DNA of 38,421 nucleotides from positions 1-38,421 of the forward strand of contig CAZTAO010000045.1 in assembly GCA_964611645.1 (NCBI GenBank), given 5' to 3'. A model generated the notes under the pieces. It did not search any database, was not told where the DNA came from, and worked only from the letters and a program-made list of their open reading frames with translations. The position numbers and the translations under genes are program-made. This DNA comes from CAZTAO01 sp964611645. GTDB lineage: Bacteria > Armatimonadota > UBA5829. Each line of letters starts with the position of its first letter. The stretch's first letter is position 1. This document shows positions 25,139-34,200 of this stretch, in pieces.

Positions 25139-26110
25139 ACTTGTGTGGGTGCAGCGGTGGCGCTTGTTGGCGTCTGGGCAGTTGCATTCTGGCGCTTGAT
25201 GACGCCGCCTCCGCGTTTGCCGATATCCCATACTTGGAGTAGCGGCAGCGGCGTGTACCTGTTCACTCCCGAAGGAGTCACAAGGAATTACGTCCTTCCG
25301 ACTCGAAGCAAGAAAGCACCCAAGGACGAGTGGGCGTATCCGTTGCTCTCAGGCGACAACGGAGCGCTCTTCTACTGGTCAAGTGAGGATCACGCGATTG
25401 CAGGAATCCGTCCAGGCGGAGCCCTTGGATGGTTCGACATTCCCAAACCGCTTCTCAAGAAAGGCTGGTCAGTTGACAGCGTTCAGGTCTTCGGAGGCAG
25501 CTACGTACTGCTCAACACAGTCGGCAGCGACTACCAGCCTTCCGGTGTAGTGCTACTCAACACCGACACCAGGAGATGCTCGTTACTGCGCGATGCAATT
25601 CAGGCGCGTGCGGACTCCCGGCCCGGATCGGATATGGTTGCACTGCTCAAGTCCGACGGGAGCATATTCATCCACAAGCTATCTGACGGCACCGAGAGCA
25701 GATTCGCTGCACTGCCGGAAAAACTCCTCAGAAAGGACAGGCTCTTCGGCGACTGGACGGTTGACTTTGCCAGCCAAACCCTGTTCTACACGGTCAGCCA
25801 CCAAGTCACGGCGACCAACCCATCGACCAATGAGACTAGACAGGTAAACTTGCCTCACAGGAGCGGCAGCGGCGTGGGCATCGTCTGGCATCCAGCGATG
25901 GGTGAGCTGTGGGTGTCTGTTACGGGGACGTGGTCAATGACGGGCATCGTGGTGTATTCACAGGACCTCAAGTTTGTAGGCGGCGTAGATGTCGGATGTA
26001 CTCCCGACCCACACCCCGTTCCCATGACTAATGAGACTATCGACCTGCTGTCCAAGGTAGCAGTCAAGGTTGAGCCGGTGCCCAGGCTAGACAAAGCGCT
26101 GAACAGATAG
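25091..26110 (+). CDS. Membrane-anchored protein of unknown function (tandem copy 2)
   Basis: This 339-residue paralogue of the preceding gene has the same N-terminal anchor (identical first 16 residues, then a membrane helix to about residue 35) and an extracytoplasmic beta-rich domain. The start at ATG 25091 uses the same GGGAG site, inside the 62-nt identical block; a longer in-frame opening from 25016 has no such support. The sequence after the stop also resembles that after copy 1 (both contain GAGGGAGCAGA), so the duplicated unit includes the 3' flank. The function is unknown. A hairpin that may terminate transcription follows at 26127. Confidence 0.75.
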   Translation: MSLNPKVVRIVRRVVITCVGAAVALVGVWAVAFWRLMTPPPRLPISHTWSSGSGVYLFTPEGVTRNYVLPTRSKKAPKDEWAYPLLSGDNGALFYWSSEDHAIAGIRPGGALGWFDIPKPLLKKGWSVDSVQVFGGSYVLLNTVGSDYQPSGVVLLNTDTRRCSLLRDAIQARADSRPGSDMVALLKSDGSIFIHKLSDGTESRFAALPEKLLRKDRLFGDWTVDFASQTLFYTVSHQVTATNPSTNETRQVNLPHRSGSGVGIVWHPAMGELWVSVTGTWSMTGIVVYSQDLKFVGGVDVGCTPDPHPVPMTNETIDLLSKVAVKVEPVPRLDKALNR

Positions 26111-26126
26111 ACAAGTGTCGAATGCC

Positions 26127-26161
26127 GAGGGAGCAGAAGCTGGCTCGATCTCTGCTCCCTC
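26127..26161 (+). terminator. Hairpin terminator candidate between convergent genes
   Basis: A perfect 11-bp stem pairs 26127-26137 with 26151-26161 across a 13-nt loop and is followed by ACTTGTTCTG, only moderately T-rich. It sits between the stop of the plus-strand gene and the stop of the convergent gene ending at 26182. Confidence 0.6.
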
Positions 26162-26181
26162 ACTTGTTCTGTCGGTGCGTC

Positions 26182-27198
26182 TTAGACCCGCTCCCCAATC
26201 AGCCCCGCCACGGACTTCCGCAGACTCTCAGTGTCATCGAATATCGCGAATGCAGTCAGGGAAACCATCTCTGACCCTACTATCCGCCCATCGGCCGACT
26301 CCCTCATGCCGCTAACTGTCTCAAGCTCAAAGAACCTGTCGCCGCCGCCCGAGTTGTAGATACTGTAGTTGTCGGCGGCTGAGAATGGGCCGTCGGGCTG
26401 GTCGTTGTCCGCCATGTTGAAGAACAGGCCGTCCGACTTCACATTCTGCCGTACGCACAGCAAGTTCCGCGAGAGATCGTAGAAACCAATCATCTCCGCC
26501 TCGTGGCCGACCTTCACACCTATCTGTCCTGTGCTGTTGCCATCTGTTCGATAGGTGAAGCCGCCTGAGTAGTATTCGATGCGGTCGTTAGCAGGCTCGT
26601 AGAAGTCGAAGTTGATGGCTGTCTTGGGATTGCGCACCTTGCAGAACGAGACGGTAGTATCGCTCGCGTCGAACTGCTCCAGCGTCCACGCTCCCAGCAA
26701 GGCGTCATTCCGAGTTGCGGGAGAGATCATCTCGATGCCGTCCTTGGTGACAAACGCCAAGACCTTCGCCGATACTCCCTTGAGCATCTCGGGGATGCCC
26801 GCTAGTTCAACGCGCCGAGTTACGCACATATCAAGCTTGTTTCCGGCTCTGTTGACCAGCGCAATCGTCTTGGCCACGTCCACGGAAGAAGCATCACACT
26901 TCACAAGCTCAAACGGCTGCTTGTTGATCCCGTCCTGCACGTACCACTCGTCGCCCTTGTAGTTCCAGCCGAACTTGCCACCCTCCGGCGCAGGCCAGAA
27001 GTTGCAGCCGCCGTAGTTGTTGAAGTCATCCGCTGGGGTCTTCACCAGGTCAAGCGCAATCCTGTGTACGGACTGCCCATCTATCTCGGCAAACACCCGT
27101 CCGCCCAGCGTCGGGCACACGATGGCCCTGCCACCGTCTCCCACAAGCATCGCGGAGGAACAGCCCACCAAACCTGTTAGTTCGTCAAACTGATTCAT
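26182..27198 (-). CDS. Aldose-epimerase-like beta-sandwich protein (DUF4380/DUF6786-like)
   Basis: This 338-residue protein is beta-rich throughout. It begins with a strand pattern (GGRAIVCPTLGGRVFAE) like that of galactose mutarotase-type proteins, and NYGGCNFWPAPEGG is probably part of the sugar-binding face. There is no signal peptide. Related proteins in carbohydrate loci are annotated as unknown or as mutarotase-like, and the reaction has not been inferred here. The ATG at 27198 has GGAGA 6 nt upstream. It lies downstream of the sugar isomerase gene on the same strand, separated by a repeat-filled gap of 219 bp. Confidence 0.7.
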   Translation of the reverse strand: MNQFDELTGLVGCSSAMLVGDGGRAIVCPTLGGRVFAEIDGQSVHRIALDLVKTPADDFNNYGGCNFWPAPEGGKFGWNYKGDEWYVQDGINKQPFELVKCDASSVDVAKTIALVNRAGNKLDMCVTRRVELAGIPEMLKGVSAKVLAFVTKDGIEMISPATRNDALLGAWTLEQFDASDTTVSFCKVRNPKTAINFDFYEPANDRIEYYSGGFTYRTDGNSTGQIGVKVGHEAEMIGFYDLSRNLLCVRQNVKSDGLFFNMADNDQPDGPFSAADNYSIYNSGGGDRFFELETVSGMRESADGRIVGSEMVSLTAFAIFDDTESLRKSVAGLIGERV

Positions 27199-27221
27199 TC
27201 ATATTCTCCAAAAGTGAAACT

Positions 27222-27411
27222 CCCTCTCCCACTGCTGTGGGCGAGGGTTCTAGCTACCCCCTCTCCCCGGCCTCCGGGGAGAGGGTTGGGGTGAGGGGTA
27301 GCGATGACCTACCAAATCATGGCGAGAGACTCCCCAAGACAACCACACCACAGCGGCTGTCCGCCAGGCGGTAAGCCCCTCACCCTGCCCTCCCACTGCG
27401 GTGGGCGAGGG
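27222..27411. repeat. Composite GC-rich palindromic repeat element
   Basis: Three hairpins are packed here. Hairpins at 27222-27247 and 27388-27411 are near-identical copies of CCCTC(T)CCCACTGC-GTGGGCGAGGG. A third has a perfect 12-bp stem (27259-27270 with 27274-27285). The inner flanks (27288-27298 and 27376-27386) are also inverted copies. This resembles the dispersed CCCTCTCCCC-type intergenic repeats seen in many bacteria. It fills the gap between two minus-strand genes and may also act in termination. Confidence 0.8.
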
Positions 27412-27417
27412 TTCCAA

Positions 27418-28170
27418 CTACTTCCGTCCCGTGCCCAGCCCGGTGGTGGAAAGGTACTTGTAACTCTGGGCAACTGCCTCCAGCATATCGGTGGCGCATT
27501 CATCCAGCTCAACAACCAGCCACTCCACCACGCTGGGGTCCGCGGCGGCCACAACTGCGGGGATGTTCATCTTCCCCGATCCGACCGCCGTATGCGGCAT
27601 CTGTTCGGGAATCGGGCCATCCTTTATGTGCAACAGAGGCTGGCGGCATTTGTACTGGTTGATTACAGCCACAGGGTCCGCCTTAGCATAGGCGCACCAG
27701 TAGACGTCAAGTTCGCTGAAAACGTCCGGAGCTTCGGCCATCAGGATGTCATAGACGTACCGGGCATCGCGCACGGCAAACTCGTACCAGTGGTTGTGGA
27801 AACCGAACTTGATCCGGTGGGGGGCCAGAAGTTGAGCCGCATTCTGGAAATCCGCTGCTGACTTCTTGCAGTCATCCACTGTCTTGAAGTTGTCCGGCCC
27901 GTATCCACTCACCAGAAACTTGGTGTCGGTAAGCACGGCGGTTTCCACTAGTTCGGAGAGGTTCTCTTTGGTGGGCATTGCGACGTGCGATGAAAACGCC
28001 TGCAACCCCAGGTCTTTGAGCAGCTTGGCAATCTCAGCCGGCTGGCTGCCGTAGAACCCGGCAAGCTCAACCCCCGCGTAACCGATATCGGCTATCGCCT
28101 TGAGCGCACCCGGAAAATCTTTCTCGGCCCTGTCGCGCAGGGAATAGCACTGCAAACCTATCGAAGCCAT
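27418..28170 (-). CDS. Sugar phosphate isomerase/epimerase (xylose isomerase-like TIM barrel)
   Basis: This 250-residue protein has the AP-endonuclease-2/xylose-isomerase-like barrel. It begins IGLQCYSLRD and has GVELAGFYG (E35), FHNHWYEF (N126, H127, E130), SELDVYW (E153, D155), HIKDG (H181, K183, D184) and VELDE (E221), giving the usual Glu/Asp/His metal site. Such enzymes isomerise or epimerise keto sugars, inosose or related compounds and often sit beside Gfo/Idh/MocA oxidoreductases, as here. There is no signal peptide. ATG 28170 has GGGAGG about 7 nt upstream. The substrate is unknown. Confidence 0.9.
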   Translation of the reverse strand: MASIGLQCYSLRDRAEKDFPGALKAIADIGYAGVELAGFYGSQPAEIAKLLKDLGLQAFSSHVAMPTKENLSELVETAVLTDTKFLVSGYGPDNFKTVDDCKKSAADFQNAAQLLAPHRIKFGFHNHWYEFAVRDARYVYDILMAEAPDVFSELDVYWCAYAKADPVAVINQYKCRQPLLHIKDGPIPEQMPHTAVGSGKMNIPAVVAAADPSVVEWLVVELDECATDMLEAVAQSYKYLSTTGLGTGRK

Positions 28171-28287
28171 CTTGTCCTCCCATGGTCTTGTTCAACATGT
28201 CAGCCGCAGGACAAACCCACGACGGAAACTATGGTACCACGTTGCGTGCCTGCCCGGCAAGAAGCGCTCTGGTGGAGGGCGGCTGGC

Positions 28288-28317
28288 TTGCGCGCGAGGG
28301 TTGGTTGGGTCTACAAT
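28288..28317 (+). promoter_or_regulatory. Candidate promoter for the phosphatase gene
   Basis: TTGCGC (28288-28293) and TACAAT (28312-28317) are 18 nt apart, ending about 25 nt before the ATG. The -10 is good and the -35 weak. Confidence 0.35.
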
Positions 28318-28341
28318 TATCAGAGAAGGGAAGCTTGCCGC

Positions 28342-29499
28342 ATGACGCAGTGGACACAAAACGCGCAGTTGACCGTGGGCAGACTCGTATCCGCACGTAC
28401 TGACTTCAGAGAGAACACACCCCACAGACTGCTTGTGCTCATCGCCGCAGCCATGGTGACGGTGCTTGTAGCCGCTCTCGACTATGCCACAGGTTCGGCG
28501 GTGGAAACGGCGCCTCTCTTCCTGATTCCGACAGTGATCGTCGCTACGTTCGTCGGCACATCGTACGGGCTCCTGTTTGCTGCATCCGATATCGCTCTGG
28601 ACAGCTACGACATGATCTTCATACAGGGTTCGCCTGTTCCCCTGGTCGAATCTCTCACCGCACTCGCTTTGCGCATCGTGATCTACCTGGTGATTGCTTA
28701 CCTGGTTGGTCGCGTGGCCAGCATCGCCGAGGAAAACCAATCTATAGCCAGCAGGCTCCAACAGAGCATGGACACCATCAACTCGGAGATCAATTCCGCC
28801 GCCAGACTCCAGAGCGTCCTTATCACGGGCGCAACCCCGACAGTGCCCAATCTGGATGTAGCCGCGCGCATTTCCTGCGCCGAAATGGTTGGCGGTGACT
28901 TTCTTGACGTCAGGAACGTCAACGGAGTCCTCCATTTCTGCATCGGAGACATATCCGGCAAAGGTATCCGCGCAGCGCTATTTGCCGCGACACTCAAGTA
29001 TCTGGTGCTTCAGGCAGTAGACAGCAAACTGGCCCCCGCCGACACCCTCAAGTTCCTCAACCACGAACTCACCGACTTCCTCCCGGACGAGATGTTTGTC
29101 ACCATGGCCTGTGGAGAGATTGACGGCGCGTCAGGCCGGCTGACCTACGCCAGCGCGGGCCATGATATCCAGTTTGTGCTCCGAGCGAACGGCAGCGTGG
29201 AGTTGATGCAGCCGACAGGCACCATACTGGCCCTGAGATGTGATCTGGATCTGAGTGAGAACACACTCCAACTGGAAGAAGGCGACACCGCGCTGTTCTA
29301 CACCGACGGCGCGCTTGATATAATGACCCCCTCCGGCAGGCTGGGGCTGGAAGGCCTTCGTGACTTGTTCGTCTCAGAGGCCGGGGGAAGCGCCAGGAAG
29401 ATCGCCGACGCGGTATTCAAGACCCTCGTCAGCAATGTGGACAGGCGTGAGAGAGACGATATAACCTTGCTGGTGGTGAAGCGCAAGTCCGACAACTGA
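28342..29499 (+). CDS. Membrane-bound PP2C-type (SpoIIE/RsbU) serine phosphatase
   Basis: This 385-residue protein has three to four membrane helices (about 30-46, 57-73, 74-90 and 105-124), a short coiled-coil linker (about 128-160) and a SpoIIE-type phosphatase domain. Metal-binding motifs are VGGDFLD (D186), GDISGKG (D203), YTDG (D322) and RDDIT (D372, D373). Such proteins dephosphorylate anti-sigma-factor antagonists in partner-switching systems. No STAS, HPK or sigma gene is nearby. ATG 28342 is chosen because the upstream in-frame extension is Arg/Trp-rich and lacks a ribosome site; the site used (GAAGGG) is 11 nt upstream, a little far. Confidence 0.9.
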   Translation: MTQWTQNAQLTVGRLVSARTDFRENTPHRLLVLIAAAMVTVLVAALDYATGSAVETAPLFLIPTVIVATFVGTSYGLLFAASDIALDSYDMIFIQGSPVPLVESLTALALRIVIYLVIAYLVGRVASIAEENQSIASRLQQSMDTINSEINSAARLQSVLITGATPTVPNLDVAARISCAEMVGGDFLDVRNVNGVLHFCIGDISGKGIRAALFAATLKYLVLQAVDSKLAPADTLKFLNHELTDFLPDEMFVTMACGEIDGASGRLTYASAGHDIQFVLRANGSVELMQPTGTILALRCDLDLSENTLQLEEGDTALFYTDGALDIMTPSGRLGLEGLRDLFVSEAGGSARKIADAVFKTLVSNVDRRERDDITLLVVKRKSDN

Positions 29500-29540
29500 C
29501 TGGATCGTGACAAACCCACCATACTTGAAAGGAACCATAG

Positions 29541-30482
29541 TTGACCAGAATAGGAATAGTTGGCACGGGCCTTATGGCCGGAGGCAGGATCAAGGCGCTT
29601 CGGGAGTCCGGCAGGGCGACAGTGGTGGGAGTCTACTCCCGCGGCCACGATAAGGCTCAGGCTCTCGCACAGACCTGCGACGCGAAGGCGTACGCACAGT
29701 TCGAGCAGATGCTTGCCGATGTGGACGCAGTGGTGGTATGCACGCCCAACCCCACCCACGCAGGTTTCGCTCGCACAGCCTTGGGCGCGGCGAAAGCGTG
29801 CCTGGTGGAGTATCCGCTGTGCCTGGACCTCGCTGAAGCCAATGCCCTGTCCGCGCAAAGCGACAAGGCCGGTTCGCCCCTGATGACGGGCAACACCATC
29901 CTCCACGAGGAGACGTTCAAATACATTCTGGCGCACAAGGACAAGCTCGGCAAGACCCTCACCGCCGCTTCCCGCGTTACGTTCCGTCTGGAGGAATTCA
30001 GGGATGTGTGGTACATGCAGCCGGAGGTTCGAGGCCCGTTCTCGCCATCTGTTCTATATCACCACACGGAGTTCTTCAAGCGCATAGTCGGGCCTATTGA
30101 ATCGACCAGCCTCTATGAAGACAGCAGACCCGACCCCGAAAGGCCCGGTTACTGTACCCACATCGGCGGGACGCTGACGATGCAGCACCCAAACGGGGCT
30201 GCCAGCACAACTCAATGGTATATCTTCGGGCACGGCTCGGGTGAGACCAGGGGAATGTGGGTCACTGGCGAGCAGCAGTCGCTATCGGTCACTTTCACAG
30301 GCGACGGCAAGCACGAGATGCGGTGGTCGGACGGCACGATTGACTGCGTAACCGAGTCGGACTGGGGCATAGCCGGTTCCTGTGGAGACTTCCTGGACGC
30401 CATAGAAGGCAAACTCGACTGGCGAGCCAGACTCAGCGAGGACATAGACACCCTGCGCGCAGCCCTGCAGATACCAGCCTAG
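29541..30482 (+). CDS. Gfo/Idh/MocA family oxidoreductase, divergent (EYP instead of EKP)
   Basis: This 313-residue protein has an N-terminal Rossmann fold (IGIVGTGLMAG, residues 4-12 for the core loop) and CTPNPTHAG after the fourth strand. The conserved EKP motif reads EYP (E90, Y91, P92), so the usual catalytic lysine is a tyrosine. The cofactor site otherwise looks intact. It could be catalytically altered or a non-redox member. The TTG start at 29541 has AAAGGA 7-8 nt upstream and is 41 bp after the phosphatase stop. It converges on the VanW gene. Confidence 0.85.
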   Translation: MTRIGIVGTGLMAGGRIKALRESGRATVVGVYSRGHDKAQALAQTCDAKAYAQFEQMLADVDAVVVCTPNPTHAGFARTALGAAKACLVEYPLCLDLAEANALSAQSDKAGSPLMTGNTILHEETFKYILAHKDKLGKTLTAASRVTFRLEEFRDVWYMQPEVRGPFSPSVLYHHTEFFKRIVGPIESTSLYEDSRPDPERPGYCTHIGGTLTMQHPNGAASTTQWYIFGHGSGETRGMWVTGEQQSLSVTFTGDGKHEMRWSDGTIDCVTESDWGIAGSCGDFLDAIEGKLDWRARLSEDIDTLRAALQIPA

Positions 30483-30489
30483 TCGCCTT

Positions 30490-31257
30490 TCACCACTGCG
30501 TGGTCCGGTATACCCGGTTCATTGCCGGATATGAGTCCCTGGATATGAGTTCGCTTCGCGCGCCGTCGGCGGACTCAAACACGCGGTAAGTCGCCACCTC
30601 GTATCCCGGGTGTCCCCGGTTTATCAGTTGCAGCCGCTCTCCGGAGTCTTTGCCGCCGAGCACTACCGGCCGGGAGGCGGTCATTGAGACGGTCTCCGTT
30701 CGCAGGCGGACAGAACTCTCGGGCTTCCAACTCGACAGTATCTCGCACACCAGATACCCGCCCTTCACCTCGCTGCGAATGGTGACCGGCTTCGGGAGGT
30801 TGTTAGTGAAGCGCAGGTCGATGTCCAGGTGGGCGACTGCCGCATCCCTGCCCATTGGCGCATATCTAGCGGGCCAGTGGTGGCGGTGGCGTTCCACTAT
30901 TTCCAGACCAGCCAGCAAAGCCGCGTTGTACAGTGTCGACGAGGCCTGGCACACCCCCCCGCCGAACGCGCGCACCAGTTCGCCGTTGTAGCTGACCGGC
31001 GCGCGCTCATAGCCCATATCCGCGCTCCATGGCCCCACTGTCTTCAGAAACGAGAAAGTCTCCCCCGGCAGAACCACCGACCCGTTAAGCCGCTCGGCAG
31101 CGTGCTTGGCGTTCTGGGTCTGAGAGGCTGTGCGGCCGCTAAGCGAAGTCGAGTATCTGGCTATTGGCCGCTCGACGTCACGCGGCGCGGCCGCCCAACC
31201 ACCAATAGACAGCAGAGCCAGAACACCAGTAATCAGCGCATAGTTCCGTTGCATCAT
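30490..31257 (-). CDS. VanW family protein
   Basis: This 255-residue protein has an N-terminal hydrophobic signal or anchor (about 7-24, ending WAAAP). A VanW domain follows, with LPGETFSFLKTVGPW (63-77), GGGVCQASSTLY (99-110) and the HLDIDLRFTNN segment (143-153). VanW proteins are linked to glycopeptide-resistance clusters and the cell envelope, but their biochemistry is not established. ATG 31257 is chosen because it overlaps the alpha-2-macroglobulin stop as ATGA; a longer opening into that gene is rejected. Overlap implies translational coupling. Confidence 0.9.
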   Translation of the reverse strand: MMQRNYALITGVLALLSIGGWAAAPRDVERPIARYSTSLSGRTASQTQNAKHAAERLNGSVVLPGETFSFLKTVGPWSADMGYERAPVSYNGELVRAFGGGVCQASSTLYNAALLAGLEIVERHRHHWPARYAPMGRDAAVAHLDIDLRFTNNLPKPVTIRSEVKGGYLVCEILSSWKPESSVRLRTETVSMTASRPVVLGGKDSGERLQLINRGHPGYEVATYRVFESADGARSELISRDSYPAMNRVYRTTQW

Positions 31258-34200
31258 TTCACCGTGAATGCCTGCTCGGCAGTCGCTGCCCGCAGACTTG
31301 GGGTATACATTCCGAACACCTGCGTCGGCAGTGTCGCATAGCTTCCCTTGATGGATGCCCGCATCCGATACTCGATCACGTGCGTCCCCGGCGAAACCGA
31401 CTCCAGATAGAACGATATCTTCTGGTCGCGGATGTCTTTGGAGACGTACCAATAGCTCCAGTCCCAGAAGTCCACATCGCCACGGTCAATGATCTCGCAC
31501 CCCGCCGGAACGTAGTCCTCCAGCATCAGGTGCTCGAAGCGCTGTTTGGAGTCTATCACCAGCCGCACCAGGATCACGTCGCCTTCCGAGGCCGAGGTGA
31601 GTCTTGACCCAAGCTGCGACTCATCCTCGTGGACCGCCCGAATATCCTTGGAGGATGCGTAGCACGACCGCCTGACATTCAGATCTGATCCTGAAACCGA
31701 CTTGGCGATATCTTCTTTCGCCACAAACTCCGTCAGAGAGGCCGACCAGTACAGGTTCCCCGCGCCGACCTTGGATATCCCGATCCGGTTGATGCCGTCG
31801 CTCAGTTGCGCCCCCGGCAGTTCGATTCGCTTCACGGGGTCCAGTATAGCCGCTGCATCCATCCTGATTGTGCCTACCGACTTGCCGTTGAGGGTGACTT
31901 TCAGGGTGTAGTCGGGCCGAAGCTCCGTGGTGCCCCTGAGGAATTCCGTCATCGCATACAGCGTAAGCGCGGTGTCGCGGGTGGAGTACCAATGATCCCC
32001 CTGCCTCTGGCTCATCAGATACCGCACTATCCCCGGGATTCGGGTGTCTCCGGGCGCAATCCGAACCGCCGCCAGCAGCCCGAGAGCAGTGGTCTCAACC
32101 CCCTCGGACCAATACCGGTCGCCATCGCGCCACCCGATCATTCCGGACTCGTTCGACGCCACACTGAACAGCCCGGCCAGCGCCCTGCGGGCCTCGTTTG
32201 GAAGCGTCTTCCGGTACTTGGAGTCTTTGCTCATCTCAAACAGAATCAGCGCCTCCAGAGCGCGGCTTCTGGCGTCGAACTTCGCTTCATCTACCCGCAG
32301 CTTCGCCAGTTCCTGAGTAACGTCAGACCGCCCCAAAGCCAGCACGTAAAGCGCGTAGAGCCGGTCTCCATTACTTCGTTTGCCCTGCATCACGTTCTGC
32401 GAGAGCCACCTCAGCCCGCTCTCCAGCACCCTCGGGTTCACCGGGAACCCTGCTTCCCGAGCCTGCAGCAGGCCGTAGCACACGTAAGCAGTCATCCAGA
32501 TGTCGCCCTGCCCGTATTCGCACCAGCCCCACTGCCCGTCCGGCATCTGCATCCGATAGAGCCGCGAAAGGCCAGTCTTCACCATATCCGGCAGTTTCGC
32601 CTCAGACATCGGCAGCTTGACCCCCAGATCCTTCATTGCCCGCCACAACACTACGTCCGGTATGAACGAGCTTGTTGTCTGTTCAGCGCATCCGTATGGA
32701 TAGGTCGCCAGGTAGTCCAGCGAACCAAGCAGCGAACCCGCGAGGGACGGCGTGAACTCCAAAGTAAGTCGCCCCGCCGACTTGACCGCGTTCGCTCTCG
32801 ACTGCAGCACTATCTCATCGCTGCCGTTCCCGGACATCGATCCCACCTTGCTGGTTACGCGCTCGACCCCGTGCGGAATCACCGGCAGGCTCGTCACCAT
32901 TCCATCGTATCTCGACGCACCCCGGGCGGAAGCGGTGAGCTTGATCTTGCCGATCTGCGAGGCCAACAGCCCCCACTCCACCGTCGCAGCCTCGCCGTTC
33001 TTGACCGACACGTCTCTCGTCGGCTTGCCATCCAGCGCCCCACCCTGCGCGGCCAGGGTCACGGAGAACTTGCCGTTAGCTCCAGTATCGTTGTGAACGG
33101 ATACCCTGATGGTAGTCTTGTCGGACTGCACCAGGAACCTCGGCGCTACCATCTGAACCATCAGTTCCTTGCGCACGATGACCGTCCCGATGGTCTGCCC
33201 GCACACCGTGTTCTGGTCGATAGCGCGGACAGTAGCCCGCCACTTGGTGAGGTTGTCCGGCAGTATGAACGACACAACCGCCTGCCCATTTGCGTCTGTG
33301 ACCCCCTTCGGCAACCAGTACGCCGTGTCCTTGAACTTCGTGCGCGGAAGCTCCTTTGCAGGTCCACTGTCTTTCTCGGCATCGCTCAGATATATCTCGG
33401 GGAATGAGAAGTTGGTCTCCACCGAATTGCGTCTTCTGGCATAGAAATAGTCCAGAATCGGGTCGGCTTTCTCGCTTCTGATGGCATATATGGCCTCGTC
33501 GACCACCCCCAGCGAGAACTGCGCCCGGACCGGCTTGCCGTTGGCGGTAGTTTTCACCCGGTAGGTTATCCTCTCCCCGGGCTTGTAGACCTGCTTGTCG
33601 GGTGTCGCATCAACCGTCATTTCCTTGCTGGCGATCGAGACTTTGCGGTTGACCTCACGCTCCTTGAAGTCTTTGTTCTTGATGAAGCTGGCTGTGACGT
33701 AGAAGTTTGGCCGATACTCCTCATTGACCTTGAAATGCACGGCGACAGGGCCCTTCCCCAGCTTCACGGTCTGGTGCTGATACACCCTGTCTCCCTCAAG
33801 GGTCACGAGCACGCTTGCTCCCTCAGCTTTCGCGCTCACCAGAACGGTAGCCGTGTCGCCGGGGTTGTAGATCTTCTTGTCCGTCATTATCTCGATATCC
33901 GAAAGCGGCGCGCCGACTGATTCCGGCTCCGCTTCGGAGTAGCACCAGACATAGTCCCTCCGCGCAATCTTGTTGCGCATGCTGTCTATGGCAGTCGCTA
34001 TAACGGAAATATCCCCGGAGCGCGAGGCCGTGAACGTCCAGGTTGCCTTGCCTGCGCTGTCCGTTCTGACTTCACCTTTCTGCAGCGTGGTCATCTGGCT
34101 CTTGCCCAGGTCATCATAGGTCTCTTTGGCGGTGAAGAGTTCGATGCTCTGGTTGGCGACTGGGTTATCGTCGTAGTCAACGGCGCGCACATTCACCCGC

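Noticed and set aside
27222..27411. CRISPR-like array
   Set aside because: The repeats are palindromic hairpins with irregular spacing and no regular unique spacers; no cas gene is nearby.
31806..33407. Long plus-strand open frame opposite the alpha-2-macroglobulin
   Set aside because: It is antisense to a well-supported gene, has Pro/Arg/His-rich shadow composition and no ribosome site.
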